Below, piece by piece: positions 9,421 to 16,528 of a stretch of 64,000 bases of DNA. The DNA is taken from NCBI GenBank assembly GCA_031180825.1, contig JAPSLM010000001.1:186001-250000 (forward strand), given 5' to 3'. The translations under genes were made by a program, and so were the position numbers. The stretch's first letter is position 1. The number at the start of each line of letters is the position of its first letter. The stretch is from Paenibacillus sp. (GTDB lineage: Bacteria > Bacillota > Bacilli > Paenibacillales > NBRC-103111). The notes beneath the pieces are model-generated. The model made no database searches, was not told where the DNA came from, and saw nothing but the letters and a program-made list of their open reading frames with translations.

Positions 9421-10014
9421 GTTGTAATCTCCTTTCCGTTCTGCTTCCAGTAGAATCGGTTCCGCTTCCTTGTCATGGCGAAGCCCTGTCCAAACCCAAG
9501 CGAGCTGCTCCCGCATCCGCTCGGTCAAATCCGTCTCTTCCTCAACCGTGCACCACAGCATGACCGTGCCGAAATAGGCGGTGGTCAGCAGCTTGGCTTT
9601 ACCCGGCTCGGGCAGCCAGCGGAGCAAGCTTTCGTACAGCATTCGTTTCAGCTCTTCCATGGCCGCCTTCAGGCCTTCGTTTTGCATCGACAAGGCGATC
9701 CAGCTGCGGATCAGCCGTCTGGAAGCGCCCAGCGCCTCGGCCAAATCCAGCATCAGCCGGTTGACGTGGCTTTCCAGCGAGCGCACCTGCGAAGGCGTGC
9801 GGCTGCACCAAGCTTGAATAAGCTCCATTTGTTTTCTCGGGATTTCCCGCAATATTTCGTCTTTGCCTTCAAAATAATGGTAGAACGTTCCTTTGGACGT
9901 CCGGGTCGCCGCGATGATATCGTCCACTGACACGTGCTCGTACCCGTGTTCCACAAACAGCTTCAGGGCGACATCCATCAGGTAATCGCGTTTTTTTCGC
10001 GTCGACGCTCTCAT
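8104..10014 (-). CDS. TetR-family regulator fused in frame to FAD-dependent amine-oxidase-like protein
   Basis: A single open frame of 636 aa with no stop. Residues 1-198 form a full-length TetR/AcrR regulator: helix-turn-helix around VSVDDIIAATRTSKGTFYHYF, then a helical ligand domain ending near WTGLRHDKEAEP. Residue 199 begins a complete flavoprotein with the dinucleotide motif AIIGGGLAGLTAAAYL, a GGRAFTYE turn and the C-terminal FAD motif FYFCGDGCQGKGELAERA, resembling phytoene desaturase or protoporphyrinogen oxidase-like enzymes. ATG 10014 follows GGGTGGAG; a TTG at 10059 is a weaker alternative. The codons at the joint include AAAGGAGA, a ribosome site for an internal ATG at 9420, so a separate flavoenzyme is probably also made. 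Whether the fusion itself accumulates is unknown. Confidence 0.75.
   Translation of the reverse strand: MRASTRKKRDYLMDVALKLFVEHGYEHVSVDDIIAATRTSKGTFYHYFEGKDEILREIPRKQMELIQAWCSRTPSQVRSLESHVNRLMLDLAEALGASRRLIRSWIALSMQNEGLKAAMEELKRMLYESLLRWLPEPGKAKLLTTAYFGTVMLWCTVEEETDLTERMREQLAWVWTGLRHDKEAEPILLEAERKGDYNMKVAIIGGGLAGLTAAAYLSEHQGIEGVLFERSPQLGGRAFTYEKAGFTLNYGAHAIYGIDRHTIGDMERELGLSFSSKQVDKRKVMYYKNDQLTPAPLDFVNLMRTELLNPLQKVRFVGEITAIIANIHNVRNYETLGDYLAQSDADEDVKELWEHLVCSNFFITPEEARKVSGAVISDYYHNLFLSGRPVNYVLGSWAVITNQLKQKIEATSRWEIALREGVDGIRYADRKFWLQTKTRELDFDRVIFAMPVQQVCKLLKDTPWEPFMAPYEDNTATEVMVYDIGLNRVVARPFSYISDMDNKLFISDVSATDHTLVPEGGQLLQGIAYLNDNFEGEDERKAYLDKKTEQMEALFDQHYPGWREATEVKRVSKKAMVSSVKNIASNRLLPNRIENVPFYFCGDGCQGKGELAERAFSSARQAAKAILDEITQLQRV
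9418..9438 (-). promoter_or_regulatory. internal ribosome binding site inside the fused frame
   Basis: On the minus strand AAAGGAGATTACAAC immediately precedes ATG (9420). The same bases encode K-G-D-Y-N in the fused frame, so a strong initiation signal is kept inside an uninterrupted coding region. Confidence 0.75.
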
Positions 10015-10095
10015 GAAGCGCTCCACCCTAAACCCCCCTTGGTTTAGACCGTTTGCCAAGCATTGAATCGTTCCGATTAGTATTATAGATAATAT

Positions 10096-10110
10096 TAGAC
10101 CGATAGTCTA
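10096..10110. promoter_or_regulatory. palindrome, candidate TetR operator
   Basis: TAGAC-CGATA-GTCTA is a 15-bp palindrome about 80 bp upstream of the TetR start, in an AT-rich promoter-like stretch. A related half-site (TTAGACCG) recurs at 10044-10051 next to the ribosome site. TetR regulators commonly bind such sites in their own promoters; the assignment here is an inference from position and symmetry. Confidence 0.5.
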
Positions 10111-10357
10111 TAAATGAATCCCTGTTTTCGGGCGTAAATCGATGCTTATTTTCGTTAAAATAGATCACATTTTGAGAACGATCAGGTCACAATAGACGGG
10201 GCCGCGCAAAAAAGCATGTTTTAATCATGAAAATATACAAAGTATGCCCCAAATCTTGTCCATCACTTTTTGCCGCGGCAAGTTTTCTTTTTGCCCGATT
10301 TTGGGGTATAGTGGAAGGAGACAAGCTTGAACCTGAGTATTGGAAGGAGGGGAGAAC

Positions 10358-10702
10358 GTGGACTGCATTTTTTGCAAAATCGTCGAGGGGTCGATCCCTT
10401 CGAAAAAAGTGTTCGAGAACGAGCATGTCGTCGCCTTTCACGACATTTATCCGGCCGCTCCCGTACATATTTTAATTATACCTAAAAAGCATATCGCATC
10501 GATGAACGACGTCGGAGCGGACGACTGGTATCTGCTTGGAGAAATCCACAGCGCGGCGCAGCAAATCGCCAAAGAACAAGGCGTTGCCGAATCCGGCTAC
10601 CGGCTGATCAACAACTGCGGCAAGCACAGCGGGCAGGAGGTATTCCATATCCATTATCACCTGCTCGGCGGAGAAAAACTGGGGCCGCTCAATGCCCGTT
10701 AA
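10358..10702 (+). CDS. hit: HIT-family nucleotide hydrolase
   Basis: Histidine-triad protein of 114 aa, a nucleoside phosphoramidase/hydrolase-type enzyme in the cytosol. It begins M(V)DCIFCKIVEG with the usual Cys pair and ends with the triad H97-I-H99-Y-H101 followed by LLGG. GTG 10358 was chosen because GGAAGGAGGGGAGAAC precedes it and the family starts at this point; an upstream in-frame TTG would put the ribosome site inside the gene. It is divergent from the TetR-flavoprotein frame and lies just upstream of rpsU, which has its own promoter. Confidence 0.92.
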   Translation: MDCIFCKIVEGSIPSKKVFENEHVVAFHDIYPAAPVHILIIPKKHIASMNDVGADDWYLLGEIHSAAQQIAKEQGVAESGYRLINNCGKHSGQEVFHIHYHLLGGEKLGPLNAR

Positions 10703-10742
10703 TCCCGGTATGTCTCATTTTTGAAGTTTTGTTCCGGATAGG

Positions 10743-10772
10743 TTGACACCCAGTTTCCTTATCACCTATAAT
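10743..10772 (+). promoter_or_regulatory. sigma-A promoter of rpsU
   Basis: A perfect TTGACA (10743-10748) and a perfect TATAAT (10767-10772) are separated by 18 bp, giving a strong vegetative promoter 60 bp before rpsU. Confidence 0.85.
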
Positions 10773-10831
10773 GAAGTTTGATGAATGTCTTTTTTCGTCT
10801 TGGACGGTCTGTTCGGAGGGAGGGAAAACTG

Positions 10832-11005
10832 GTGTCAGAAACTCGAGTTCGCAAGAACGAAACTATAGATGCTGCACTTCGTCGCTTTAAGCGTTCCATC
10901 GCCAAAGATGGCGTTTTGGCGGAGGTCAAAAAACGCAAGCATTATGAGAAGCCAAGCGTGAAACGCAAGAAGAAGTCAGAGGCTGCTCGCAAGAGAAAGT
11001 TCTAG
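10832..11005 (+). CDS. rpsU: 30S ribosomal protein bS21
   Basis: Ribosomal protein S21, 57 aa, a small basic protein near the mRNA exit of the 30S subunit. The C-terminal run [20 protein letters not shown] is the family hallmark. GTG 10832 gives exactly the expected Bacillus length and follows GGAGGGAGGGAAAACTG; a longer frame to 10778 would add an unrelated N terminus. It is followed 12 bp later by yqeY, the conserved Bacillales order. Confidence 0.97.
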   Translation: MSETRVRKNETIDAALRRFKRSIAKDGVLAEVKKRKHYEKPSVKRKKKSEAARKRKF

Positions 11006-11017
11006 GAGGCTTAATCG

Positions 11018-11461
11018 ATGAGCTTAAGCGACAGACTAAACGATGATATGAAGCTTGCGATGAAGAGTCAAGACAAGTTTAAACTCTCCGTAATCCGTAT
11101 GGTTCGTGCAGCTATCAAAAATCTTGAGATAGATCAGCGTAAAACCTTAGATGAACAAGAAGTGCTTGACGTCTTGAATCGCGAGATCAAACAGCGCAAA
11201 GATTCCCTCCAAGAATTTGAAAAGGCCGGTCGTGACGATTTGGCGGAAAACCTGAAGGCCGAACTCGCCATACTGATGGAGTACATGCCGCAGCAGTTCA
11301 CCGATGAAGAAGTAAAAGCCATTGTACAGCAGACCATCCAAGAAGTGGGGGCTTCTTCCAAAGCGGACATGGGCAAAGTCATGGGCGCATTGATGCCAAA
11401 GGTGAAAGGACGAGCAGACGGCAAAATCGTCAATCAATTCGTCCAACAGTTATTGTCTTGA
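11018..11461 (+). CDS. yqeY: GatB/YqeY domain protein
   Basis: YqeY protein, 147 aa, related to the C-terminal tRNA-binding tail domain of GatB of the tRNA amidotransferase. Typical features are the N-terminal MSLSDRLNDDMKLAMK, the RMVRAAIKN segment, the MPQQFTDEE turn and the C-terminal MGALMPKVKGRADG. The start follows AGGAGGCTTAATCG. It is co-transcribed with rpsU and followed by a terminator. The exact cellular role of free-standing YqeY proteins is not settled. Confidence 0.93.
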   Translation: MSLSDRLNDDMKLAMKSQDKFKLSVIRMVRAAIKNLEIDQRKTLDEQEVLDVLNREIKQRKDSLQEFEKAGRDDLAENLKAELAILMEYMPQQFTDEEVKAIVQQTIQEVGASSKADMGKVMGALMPKVKGRADGKIVNQFVQQLLS

Positions 11462-11471
11462 CAACAACGGG

Positions 11472-11506
11472 AAACACTCCTAACAACGGAGTGTTTTTCT
11501 TTTTAT
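11472..11506 (+). terminator. Rho-independent terminator after yqeY
   Basis: AAACACTCC / GGAGTGTTT (9 bp) with a 7-nt loop, followed by TTCTTTTTATTTTT. Confidence 0.88.
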
Positions 11507-11589
11507 TTTTGTGTTTCGCGAATCAAACTCGCCGTTGTCGCGTAGTACCTCTTGGAAGATTGCAAAACGCGCGAAAAGGAGGTCATCTT

Positions 11590-12987
11590 GTGCATTCACT
11601 CGGGAATAAGCGCTCGGCGCCGCTTTTTCGGCTTACGCTTGTCTTTTTACTCGCAGCGGCGCTTCTGCTGTCCGCTCTAATCGGCTTCCTGCCTGCGGAG
11701 ACCGCGAGCGCCGATTCGCCGTCTTCGCCGCCGAAAGCTGCCCCCGTCGTCGTAATTCCCGTGCACCAAACGGTGGAAACCGGGCTGCAAGCCTTTTTGC
11801 AGCGGGCGCTGCAGGAAGCGCAATCGATGGGCGCGTATTACATTGTGCTGGATGTCGATACGCTTGGCGGCCGCGTCGATTCGGCACAGGAAATCGGCCA
11901 ATTGATCAAAAACAGCCCGGTTCCGACGATTGCTTACGTGCACGGCAAAGCCATCTCGGCAGGCAGCTACATTGCGCTGAATGCCGGCAAAATCGCCATG
12001 GAGCCGGGAAGCTCGCTTGGCGCGGCTGCCGTTGTGGACGGGGCCGGGAACGAAATCGAAAGCGTTAAAGTGGTATCGTATTGGTCCGGCCAGATGAAGG
12101 CTGCCGCGGAACTGCGCGGACGAAAGACGCAAATCGCCGAAGCGATGGTCGATAAAAATGTCGGCGTATCCATGCCGGAGATTGGCCGAACGGTGCCTAA
12201 GGGCGAAATCCTGACGCTAACCGCTGAGGAAGCGCTTAGGGTCGGTTATGCGGAGAAATTGGCCGCCAGCCTGCAGGAGGTCGTGCAGTTCATTGGCGGG
12301 GAAGATCATCCGCTTGTCACACTGGAACTGAGCCTGGCGGAATCGTTCGCCCGGTACGTGACCCAGCATTGGGTGTCTACTCTGCTGCTTATCATCGGGA
12401 TCGCCGGCATCGCAATCGAGCTGTTTGTCCCCGGCTTCGGGCTGCCCGGAATCATTGGCGTGCTCGGCTTCGGACTGTACTTTTTCGGACACTATATCGC
12501 CGGATTCGCCGGGTCGGAAGAGATCGCTCTGTTTATCGCCGGTATCCTGCTGCTGCTGATCGAGGTGTTCGTATCCAGCTTCGGGATTCTTGGCTTTCTG
12601 GGCGCGGCGTGTTTGATCAGCGGCGTCGTGCTTGCCGCCTACAACACAAAAGCGGCGGCGATGAACCTGGGGATTGCTTTCCTCGTTGCGGTCGTCATCG
12701 TTGTTATTGTCGTAAAGCGGTTTAAGCATCGTGGCGTCTGGAACCGCTTTGTGTTGCAGGAAAAGCTCACCGAAGAGAAAGGCTACATTTCCGCGCCGTC
12801 CCGCAGCGATTTGCATGGCCAAACAGGCTGGACGGTGACGCCGCTCAGGCCGGCCGGAACCGCGTTGTTCGGCGACGAGCGCGTCGATGTCGTCACGTTC
12901 GGAGATTTTGTCGAATCAGGCCGAACCGTGAAAGTCACGCATGTCGAAGGTGTCCGGGTCGTCGTAAAAGAAGTCAAGGAAACCTAG
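11590..12987 (+). CDS. nfeD: NfeD-family membrane serine protease (ClpP class)
   Basis: Membrane protein of 465 aa equivalent to B. subtilis YqeZ. A signal anchor (FRLTLVFLLAAALLLSALIGFL) precedes a ClpP/SppA-fold domain with the candidate nucleophile Ser in KAISAGSYIALNAG. Several transmembrane helices follow (about 255-380), then a C-terminal OB-fold NfeD domain (GQTGWTVTPLRPAGTALFG onward). GTG 11590 follows AAAAGGAGGTCATCTT. floA lies directly downstream, the conserved pairing in which NfeD and flotillin act in membrane microdomains. Substrates of this class are poorly known. Confidence 0.9.
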   Translation: MHSLGNKRSAPLFRLTLVFLLAAALLLSALIGFLPAETASADSPSSPPKAAPVVVIPVHQTVETGLQAFLQRALQEAQSMGAYYIVLDVDTLGGRVDSAQEIGQLIKNSPVPTIAYVHGKAISAGSYIALNAGKIAMEPGSSLGAAAVVDGAGNEIESVKVVSYWSGQMKAAAELRGRKTQIAEAMVDKNVGVSMPEIGRTVPKGEILTLTAEEALRVGYAEKLAASLQEVVQFIGGEDHPLVTLELSLAESFARYVTQHWVSTLLLIIGIAGIAIELFVPGFGLPGIIGVLGFGLYFFGHYIAGFAGSEEIALFIAGILLLLIEVFVSSFGILGFLGAACLISGVVLAAYNTKAAAMNLGIAFLVAVVIVVIVVKRFKHRGVWNRFVLQEKLTEEKGYISAPSRSDLHGQTGWTVTPLRPAGTALFGDERVDVVTFGDFVESGRTVKVTHVEGVRVVVKEVKET

Positions 12988-13045
12988 GCTGAAAGTGCCT
13001 TGCCGGTAGGTTGATGGACTTACAACAAAGGAGGAATTTTGTACG

Positions 13046-14038
13046 ATGGATACATCCCTTATTTCAATTTTCTTGCTGGCGGCCGTCGCGATTATCGCGC
13101 TATCCGTATTTTTCACGTTCGTCCCGGTCATGCTGTGGATTTCCGCGCTGGCGTCCGGGGTACGGATCGGTATTATTACGCTTGTGGCAATGCGGCTGCG
13201 CCGGGTCATCCCGAGCCGGATCGTCAATCCGATGATCAAGGCAACCAAGGCCGGACTGAATTTAACCATTAACCAACTGGAAAGCCACTTTTTGGCGGGC
13301 GGTAACGTGGACCGCGTCGTCAATGCGTTGATTGCGGCGCATCGCGCCAACATTCACTTGGAGTTCGAGCGTGCGGCGGCGATCGATCTGGCCGGCCGTG
13401 ACGTGCTTCAGGCCGTGCAAATGAGCGTCAACCCGCGGGTGATCGAGACGCCGATCGTCTCTGCCGTCGCCAAAGACGGGATTGAGGTGAAGGTTATCGC
13501 ACGGGTGACGGTACGCACCAACCTTGACCGGCTGGTCGGGGGCGCAGGAGAAGAAACGATCATCGCCCGCGTCGGCGAAGGGATCGTCACTACGGTAGGC
13601 TCCAGCAACTCCCATAAGGATGTGCTTGAAAACCCGGATTTGATTTCCCGGACGGTACTGGGCAAGGGGCTCGATGCCGGTACGGCATTTGAAATTTTGT
13701 CCATTGATATCGCGGATGTGGACGTAGGTAAAAATATCGGGGCGCATCTGCAAACGGAGCAAGCGGAAGCAGACAAACGGATTGCGCAGGCGAAGGCGGA
13801 GGAGCGCCGCGCGATGGCGGTCGCCCAAGAGCAGGAGATGAAGGCGAAGGTCGTCGAGATGAAAGCGAAGGTCGTCGAAGCCGAATCCGAAGTGCCGCTT
13901 GCCATGGCGGAAGCGCTGCGTGAAGGCAAGCTCGGCGTTATGGATTACATGAACCTTAAGAACATCGACGCGGACACGCAGATGCGCTCCAACCTCGGTA
14001 AAACGAATGATTCGGGCAAAAGCGGCGACAATTCCTGA
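13046..14038 (+). CDS. floA: flotillin-like protein FloA
   Basis: Flotillin-like scaffold of functional membrane microdomains, 330 aa, equivalent to B. subtilis YqfA. It has an N-terminal hydrophobic hairpin (about 5-50), an SPFH/PHB-like domain, and a charged coiled coil ([20 protein letters not shown]) with a short tail. The ATG follows AAAGGAGGAATTTTGTACG. It lies 58 bp after nfeD in the same operon. Confidence 0.95.
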   Translation: MDTSLISIFLLAAVAIIALSVFFTFVPVMLWISALASGVRIGIITLVAMRLRRVIPSRIVNPMIKATKAGLNLTINQLESHFLAGGNVDRVVNALIAAHRANIHLEFERAAAIDLAGRDVLQAVQMSVNPRVIETPIVSAVAKDGIEVKVIARVTVRTNLDRLVGGAGEETIIARVGEGIVTTVGSSNSHKDVLENPDLISRTVLGKGLDAGTAFEILSIDIADVDVGKNIGAHLQTEQAEADKRIAQAKAEERRAMAVAQEQEMKAKVVEMKAKVVEAESEVPLAMAEALREGKLGVMDYMNLKNIDADTQMRSNLGKTNDSGKSGDNS

Positions 14039-14071
14039 TAGCCTTTGGCGGGCGGAAAGGCAGGATAACCA

Positions 14072-14581
14072 ATGCGCACCATTTTCGATCTGATTTTGAG
14101 CAACTGGTTTATCGTCGTAATTGCATATATCGTGCTTAGCGGCATCATGAAAAAATTAAGGACCGGCGGCAAGGGCGGGCGGGGCGTGCCGCAGCCGCAG
14201 GGAAGAGCGCCAAGAGGCGGGATGCCGACCTTCGGCGGCGACGGCTCCGGCTGGCCGGGATCGGCGAACCCGATGCCCAAGGCGAAGCCGGTTCAAGCGC
14301 GGCCGACTGATTCGGGCGGTGCCCGTCCGCAGCTCGTCGATATGGGCGGCCGGCGTTCGCAAGCGGCTCCGCCTCCGCCGCCAGAAGAGAACGCCGCGGC
14401 CATATCGGCGCCCAAGCAGTCTACTGCGGCCGGTGCGGCGCTTTCTTCCGGCGAGCCGCCGGGCTCCGGCGAAAGCGCAGCCGCTGCCTTCGGCAGCCTG
14501 ACCGCGCAGGATGCGGCGCGCGGCGTGCTGTGGGCCGAGATTCTCGGCCCTCCGCGAGCCAAACGCCCCTTCCGGCGCTAA
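14072..14581 (+). CDS. uncharacterised single-pass membrane protein with disordered tail
   Basis: A 169-aa protein of unknown function. One transmembrane helix near the N terminus (LILSNWFIVVIAYIVLSGIM) is followed by a long Gly/Pro/Ala-rich, probably disordered cytoplasmic tail. The last 30 residues form a more conserved-looking motif (GSLTAQDAARGVLWAEILGPPRAKRPFRR). It sits 33 bp after floA and before a terminator, so it is likely the last gene of the nfeD-floA unit and may be an accessory of the microdomain proteins (inference from position only). Confidence 0.7.
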   Translation: MRTIFDLILSNWFIVVIAYIVLSGIMKKLRTGGKGGRGVPQPQGRAPRGGMPTFGGDGSGWPGSANPMPKAKPVQARPTDSGGARPQLVDMGGRRSQAAPPPPPEENAAAISAPKQSTAAGAALSSGEPPGSGESAAAAFGSLTAQDAARGVLWAEILGPPRAKRPFRR

Positions 14582-14593
14582 AACTTTACACGA

Positions 14594-14644
14594 AACGTCT
14601 TCTTTCGTTCCCGGTTTCCGGGAACGCTGGAAGGCGTTTTTTTG
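14594..14644 (+). terminator. terminator after the floA operon
   Basis: Nested stem: the inner arms CGTTCCCGG / CCGGGAACG (9 bp, TTT loop) sit inside AACGTCTTC / GAAGGCGTT. A run of T follows. Confidence 0.85.
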
Positions 14645-14675
14645 TTGTGACGGGGGCGCAGCGCGCCGGTCCCGG

Positions 14676-14704
14676 GTCATATTTTCAATTCCCGGGCATA
14701 AGGT
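14676..14704 (+). promoter_or_regulatory. sigma-E-like mother-cell promoter of yqfC-yqfD
   Basis: GTCATATT (14676-14683) and CATAAGGT (14697-14704) are separated by 13 bp. They match the -35 (ATATT core) and partly the -10 (CATA core) of sigma-E promoters. In B. subtilis yqfC and yqfD belong to the sigma-E regulon. The -35 is flanked on both sides by CCCGGG. Confidence 0.6.
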
Positions 14705-14748
14705 GTAAATAGCCGTGTTATGCTTTTGGACTGCGGAGGAGGTTGCCT

Positions 14749-15027
14749 ATGCGAAAGCTGACCCGCCGATTCAATCAATTTACCGCCAAATTACTCGACC
14801 TGCCGCAGGATGTCGTGATGGACTTGCCCCGTATGACCATGATCGGGAACCGGCAGCTTTATATTGAAAATCACCGCGGCGTATTGCATTTTTCCGCCGA
14901 GGTGCTTAAGCTGGCGCTGACCGCAGGGCGGGTGGAAGTGTACGGCTCGGAGCTTGTCATCCGCGCCATTTTGGCGGAAGAAGTGTTCATCGAAGGCATG
15001 ATCCGCGATATCAAATATATTCCTTAG
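14749..15027 (+). CDS. yqfC: sporulation protein YqfC
   Basis: Small sporulation protein, 92 aa, of the YabP/YqfC family made in the mother cell. The characteristic core is DVVMDLPRMTMIGNRQLYIENHRG with the downstream VEVYGSELVIRAI. ATG 14749 follows GGAGGAGGTTGCCT; an in-frame TTG six bases earlier is not needed. yqfD follows 21 bp later, and a sigma-E-like promoter lies about 50 bp upstream, so the pair looks like a sporulation operon. Its molecular role is unknown. Confidence 0.92.
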   Translation: MRKLTRRFNQFTAKLLDLPQDVVMDLPRMTMIGNRQLYIENHRGVLHFSAEVLKLALTAGRVEVYGSELVIRAILAEEVFIEGMIRDIKYIP

Positions 15028-15048
15028 CCCGGAAAGGAGAAGTCGATC

Positions 15049-16230
15049 GTGAAATCTTCGTATATCCACCGCCTGCGCGGCTTTGTTCGGATCGAAGTGA
15101 AAGGCGGGCAGCTCGAGAAGCTGCTGAACCGCATGACGGAGCGGCGGATGGCCCTCTGGGACATCCGGTATACGGCGGAAAATCAAGCCGAGCTGTCGAT
15201 CACGATCTGCGACTTTTTCCGGCTTCGCCCGCTGTTGAAGGAGACAGGCTGCCGCAGCCGGATTCGCCGGAAACAGGGGCTTCCTTTTTGGGTAGACAAG
15301 CTGGAGAAACGCAAATTTTTTGCCCTGGGCCTGGTTGCTTTTGTGATCGGGATTTACGTGCTGTCCTCGCTCGTCTGGCAGGTTCGCGTGGAAGGCAACG
15401 AGAGGCTGAGCAAGGAGCAGATCCTGCAGGCCGCAAGGCAGGAAGGCATTTACAAGATGCAGTGGAAATTCCTCTTGAAAGCCCCGGCTGAGCTGTCCCG
15501 GGCGCTGCAGCGGGAGCTGCCCGGCACCGCATGGGTCGGCGTGGAAATCAGCGGGACGCATGTGATTATTAAGGTCGTCGAATCGACCGTGCCCGAAACG
15601 CCGCCGCTGCTTAGCCCCAGGCATCTGGTCGCTTCCAAAAGCGCGCTGGTCACCGAAATCTTCGCGGAAAAGGGCAGGCCGCTCGTCAAGCCGAATACGT
15701 ATGTACGCAAAGGAGATATATTGATATCCGGCATCGTCGGCATCGAGACAAACCAGCAGGCCGTTGTCGCCTCCGGAAAGGTGAAAGGAATCGTGTGGTA
15801 CAAGCCGACTGTCGAAGTGCCGCTGACGCTCCAGTACAAGACTTATACCGGGGAAAAGAAAAACCGTTCGTACCTTGTGCTGGGCACCCGCGGCCTTCAG
15901 CTGAGCGGCTACGGGAAAATTCCGTTCGGGCAATACGAGACCGTTCCCGAACGGAAAACGCTCAGTTGGCGGGGCTATACGCTGCCGATCGGATGGCTCA
16001 GCGAAAAGCTGCTGGAGGTGAAGATCATCGAGCAGGCGGTCGATCCGAAGGAAGCCTCGGAACTTGGCCTTGAGCAGGCCAAGGCGCAAATTTTGTCCGC
16101 GGCAGGCAGCGAATCGCGTGTCGTTTCGGAAAAAATTTTGCATGAAAAGGCCGAGAATGGTAAAGTTTATATGGAAGTACTTTTGGAAGTGGAAGAACCG
16201 ATCGCAACCGAACAACCGATCGTCCCATAA
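15049..16230 (+). CDS. yqfD: sporulation protein YqfD
   Basis: Membrane sporulation protein of 393 aa needed for forespore engulfment-stage development in Bacillus. One transmembrane helix (FFALGLVAFVIGIYVLSSLVW, about 85-105) separates a cytoplasmic N-terminal domain from a large extracytoplasmic part with FtsQ/POTRA-like character (VEGNERLSKEQILQAA). The GTG start follows AAAGGAGAAGTCGATC. It is co-transcribed with yqfC. Confidence 0.92.
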   Translation: MKSSYIHRLRGFVRIEVKGGQLEKLLNRMTERRMALWDIRYTAENQAELSITICDFFRLRPLLKETGCRSRIRRKQGLPFWVDKLEKRKFFALGLVAFVIGIYVLSSLVWQVRVEGNERLSKEQILQAARQEGIYKMQWKFLLKAPAELSRALQRELPGTAWVGVEISGTHVIIKVVESTVPETPPLLSPRHLVASKSALVTEIFAEKGRPLVKPNTYVRKGDILISGIVGIETNQQAVVASGKVKGIVWYKPTVEVPLTLQYKTYTGEKKNRSYLVLGTRGLQLSGYGKIPFGQYETVPERKTLSWRGYTLPIGWLSEKLLEVKIIEQAVDPKEASELGLEQAKAQILSAAGSESRVVSEKILHEKAENGKVYMEVLLEVEEPIATEQPIVP

Positions 16231-16318
16231 AAGACTACTGACGGAGCGGTTTTCGGCCGGAAGGTTTTTTAGCAGTCGTGTCTTGGCCTTGGGCGGAGAG
16301 CGATATAACTGCCGGAGC

Positions 16319-16358
16319 GTATGCTTTCGAAGCAGTTTTCCTTACGGAAAACTTGGAG
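16319..16358. repeat. palindromic intergenic element, copy 1
   Basis: Two short hairpins back to back: TGCTT-TCG-AAGCA, then GTTTTCC-TTAC-GGAAAAC. The 18-base core TATGCTTtCGAAGCAGTT recurs with one mismatch at 55199-55216, so this looks like a member of a dispersed repeat family. It lies in the roughly 300-bp gap between yqfD and phoH; no gene was found in that gap. Confidence 0.55.
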
Positions 16359-16378
16359 TCTACGTGCCGCCTTTGAAT

Positions 16379-16417
16379 TCGGATTCTACCCGATCATCTA
16401 TTATTCATAGAATCCGA
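16379..16417. repeat. 10-bp inverted repeat upstream of phoH
   Basis: TCGGATTCTA (16379-16388) and TAGAATCCGA (16408-16417) are perfect inverted repeats with a 19-nt AT-rich loop. No T run follows, so a terminator is unlikely. It could be a leader-RNA stem or a protein-binding site for phoH. Confidence 0.5.
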
Positions 16418-16528
16418 GTCCAACAGCGGCCGCAGGCAGTTGTAGTCGACTCGGAGGCCCAAGGCCCGCACATAGGATGCTATACCGCCTTCCCGCCGAA
16501 AACCCGGAGGAGAGATTAAGCCCTGTAC

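Noticed and set aside
10778..10831. Longer N terminus for rpsU
   Set aside because: bS21 has 57 residues and GTG 10832 is preceded by a strong ribosome site.
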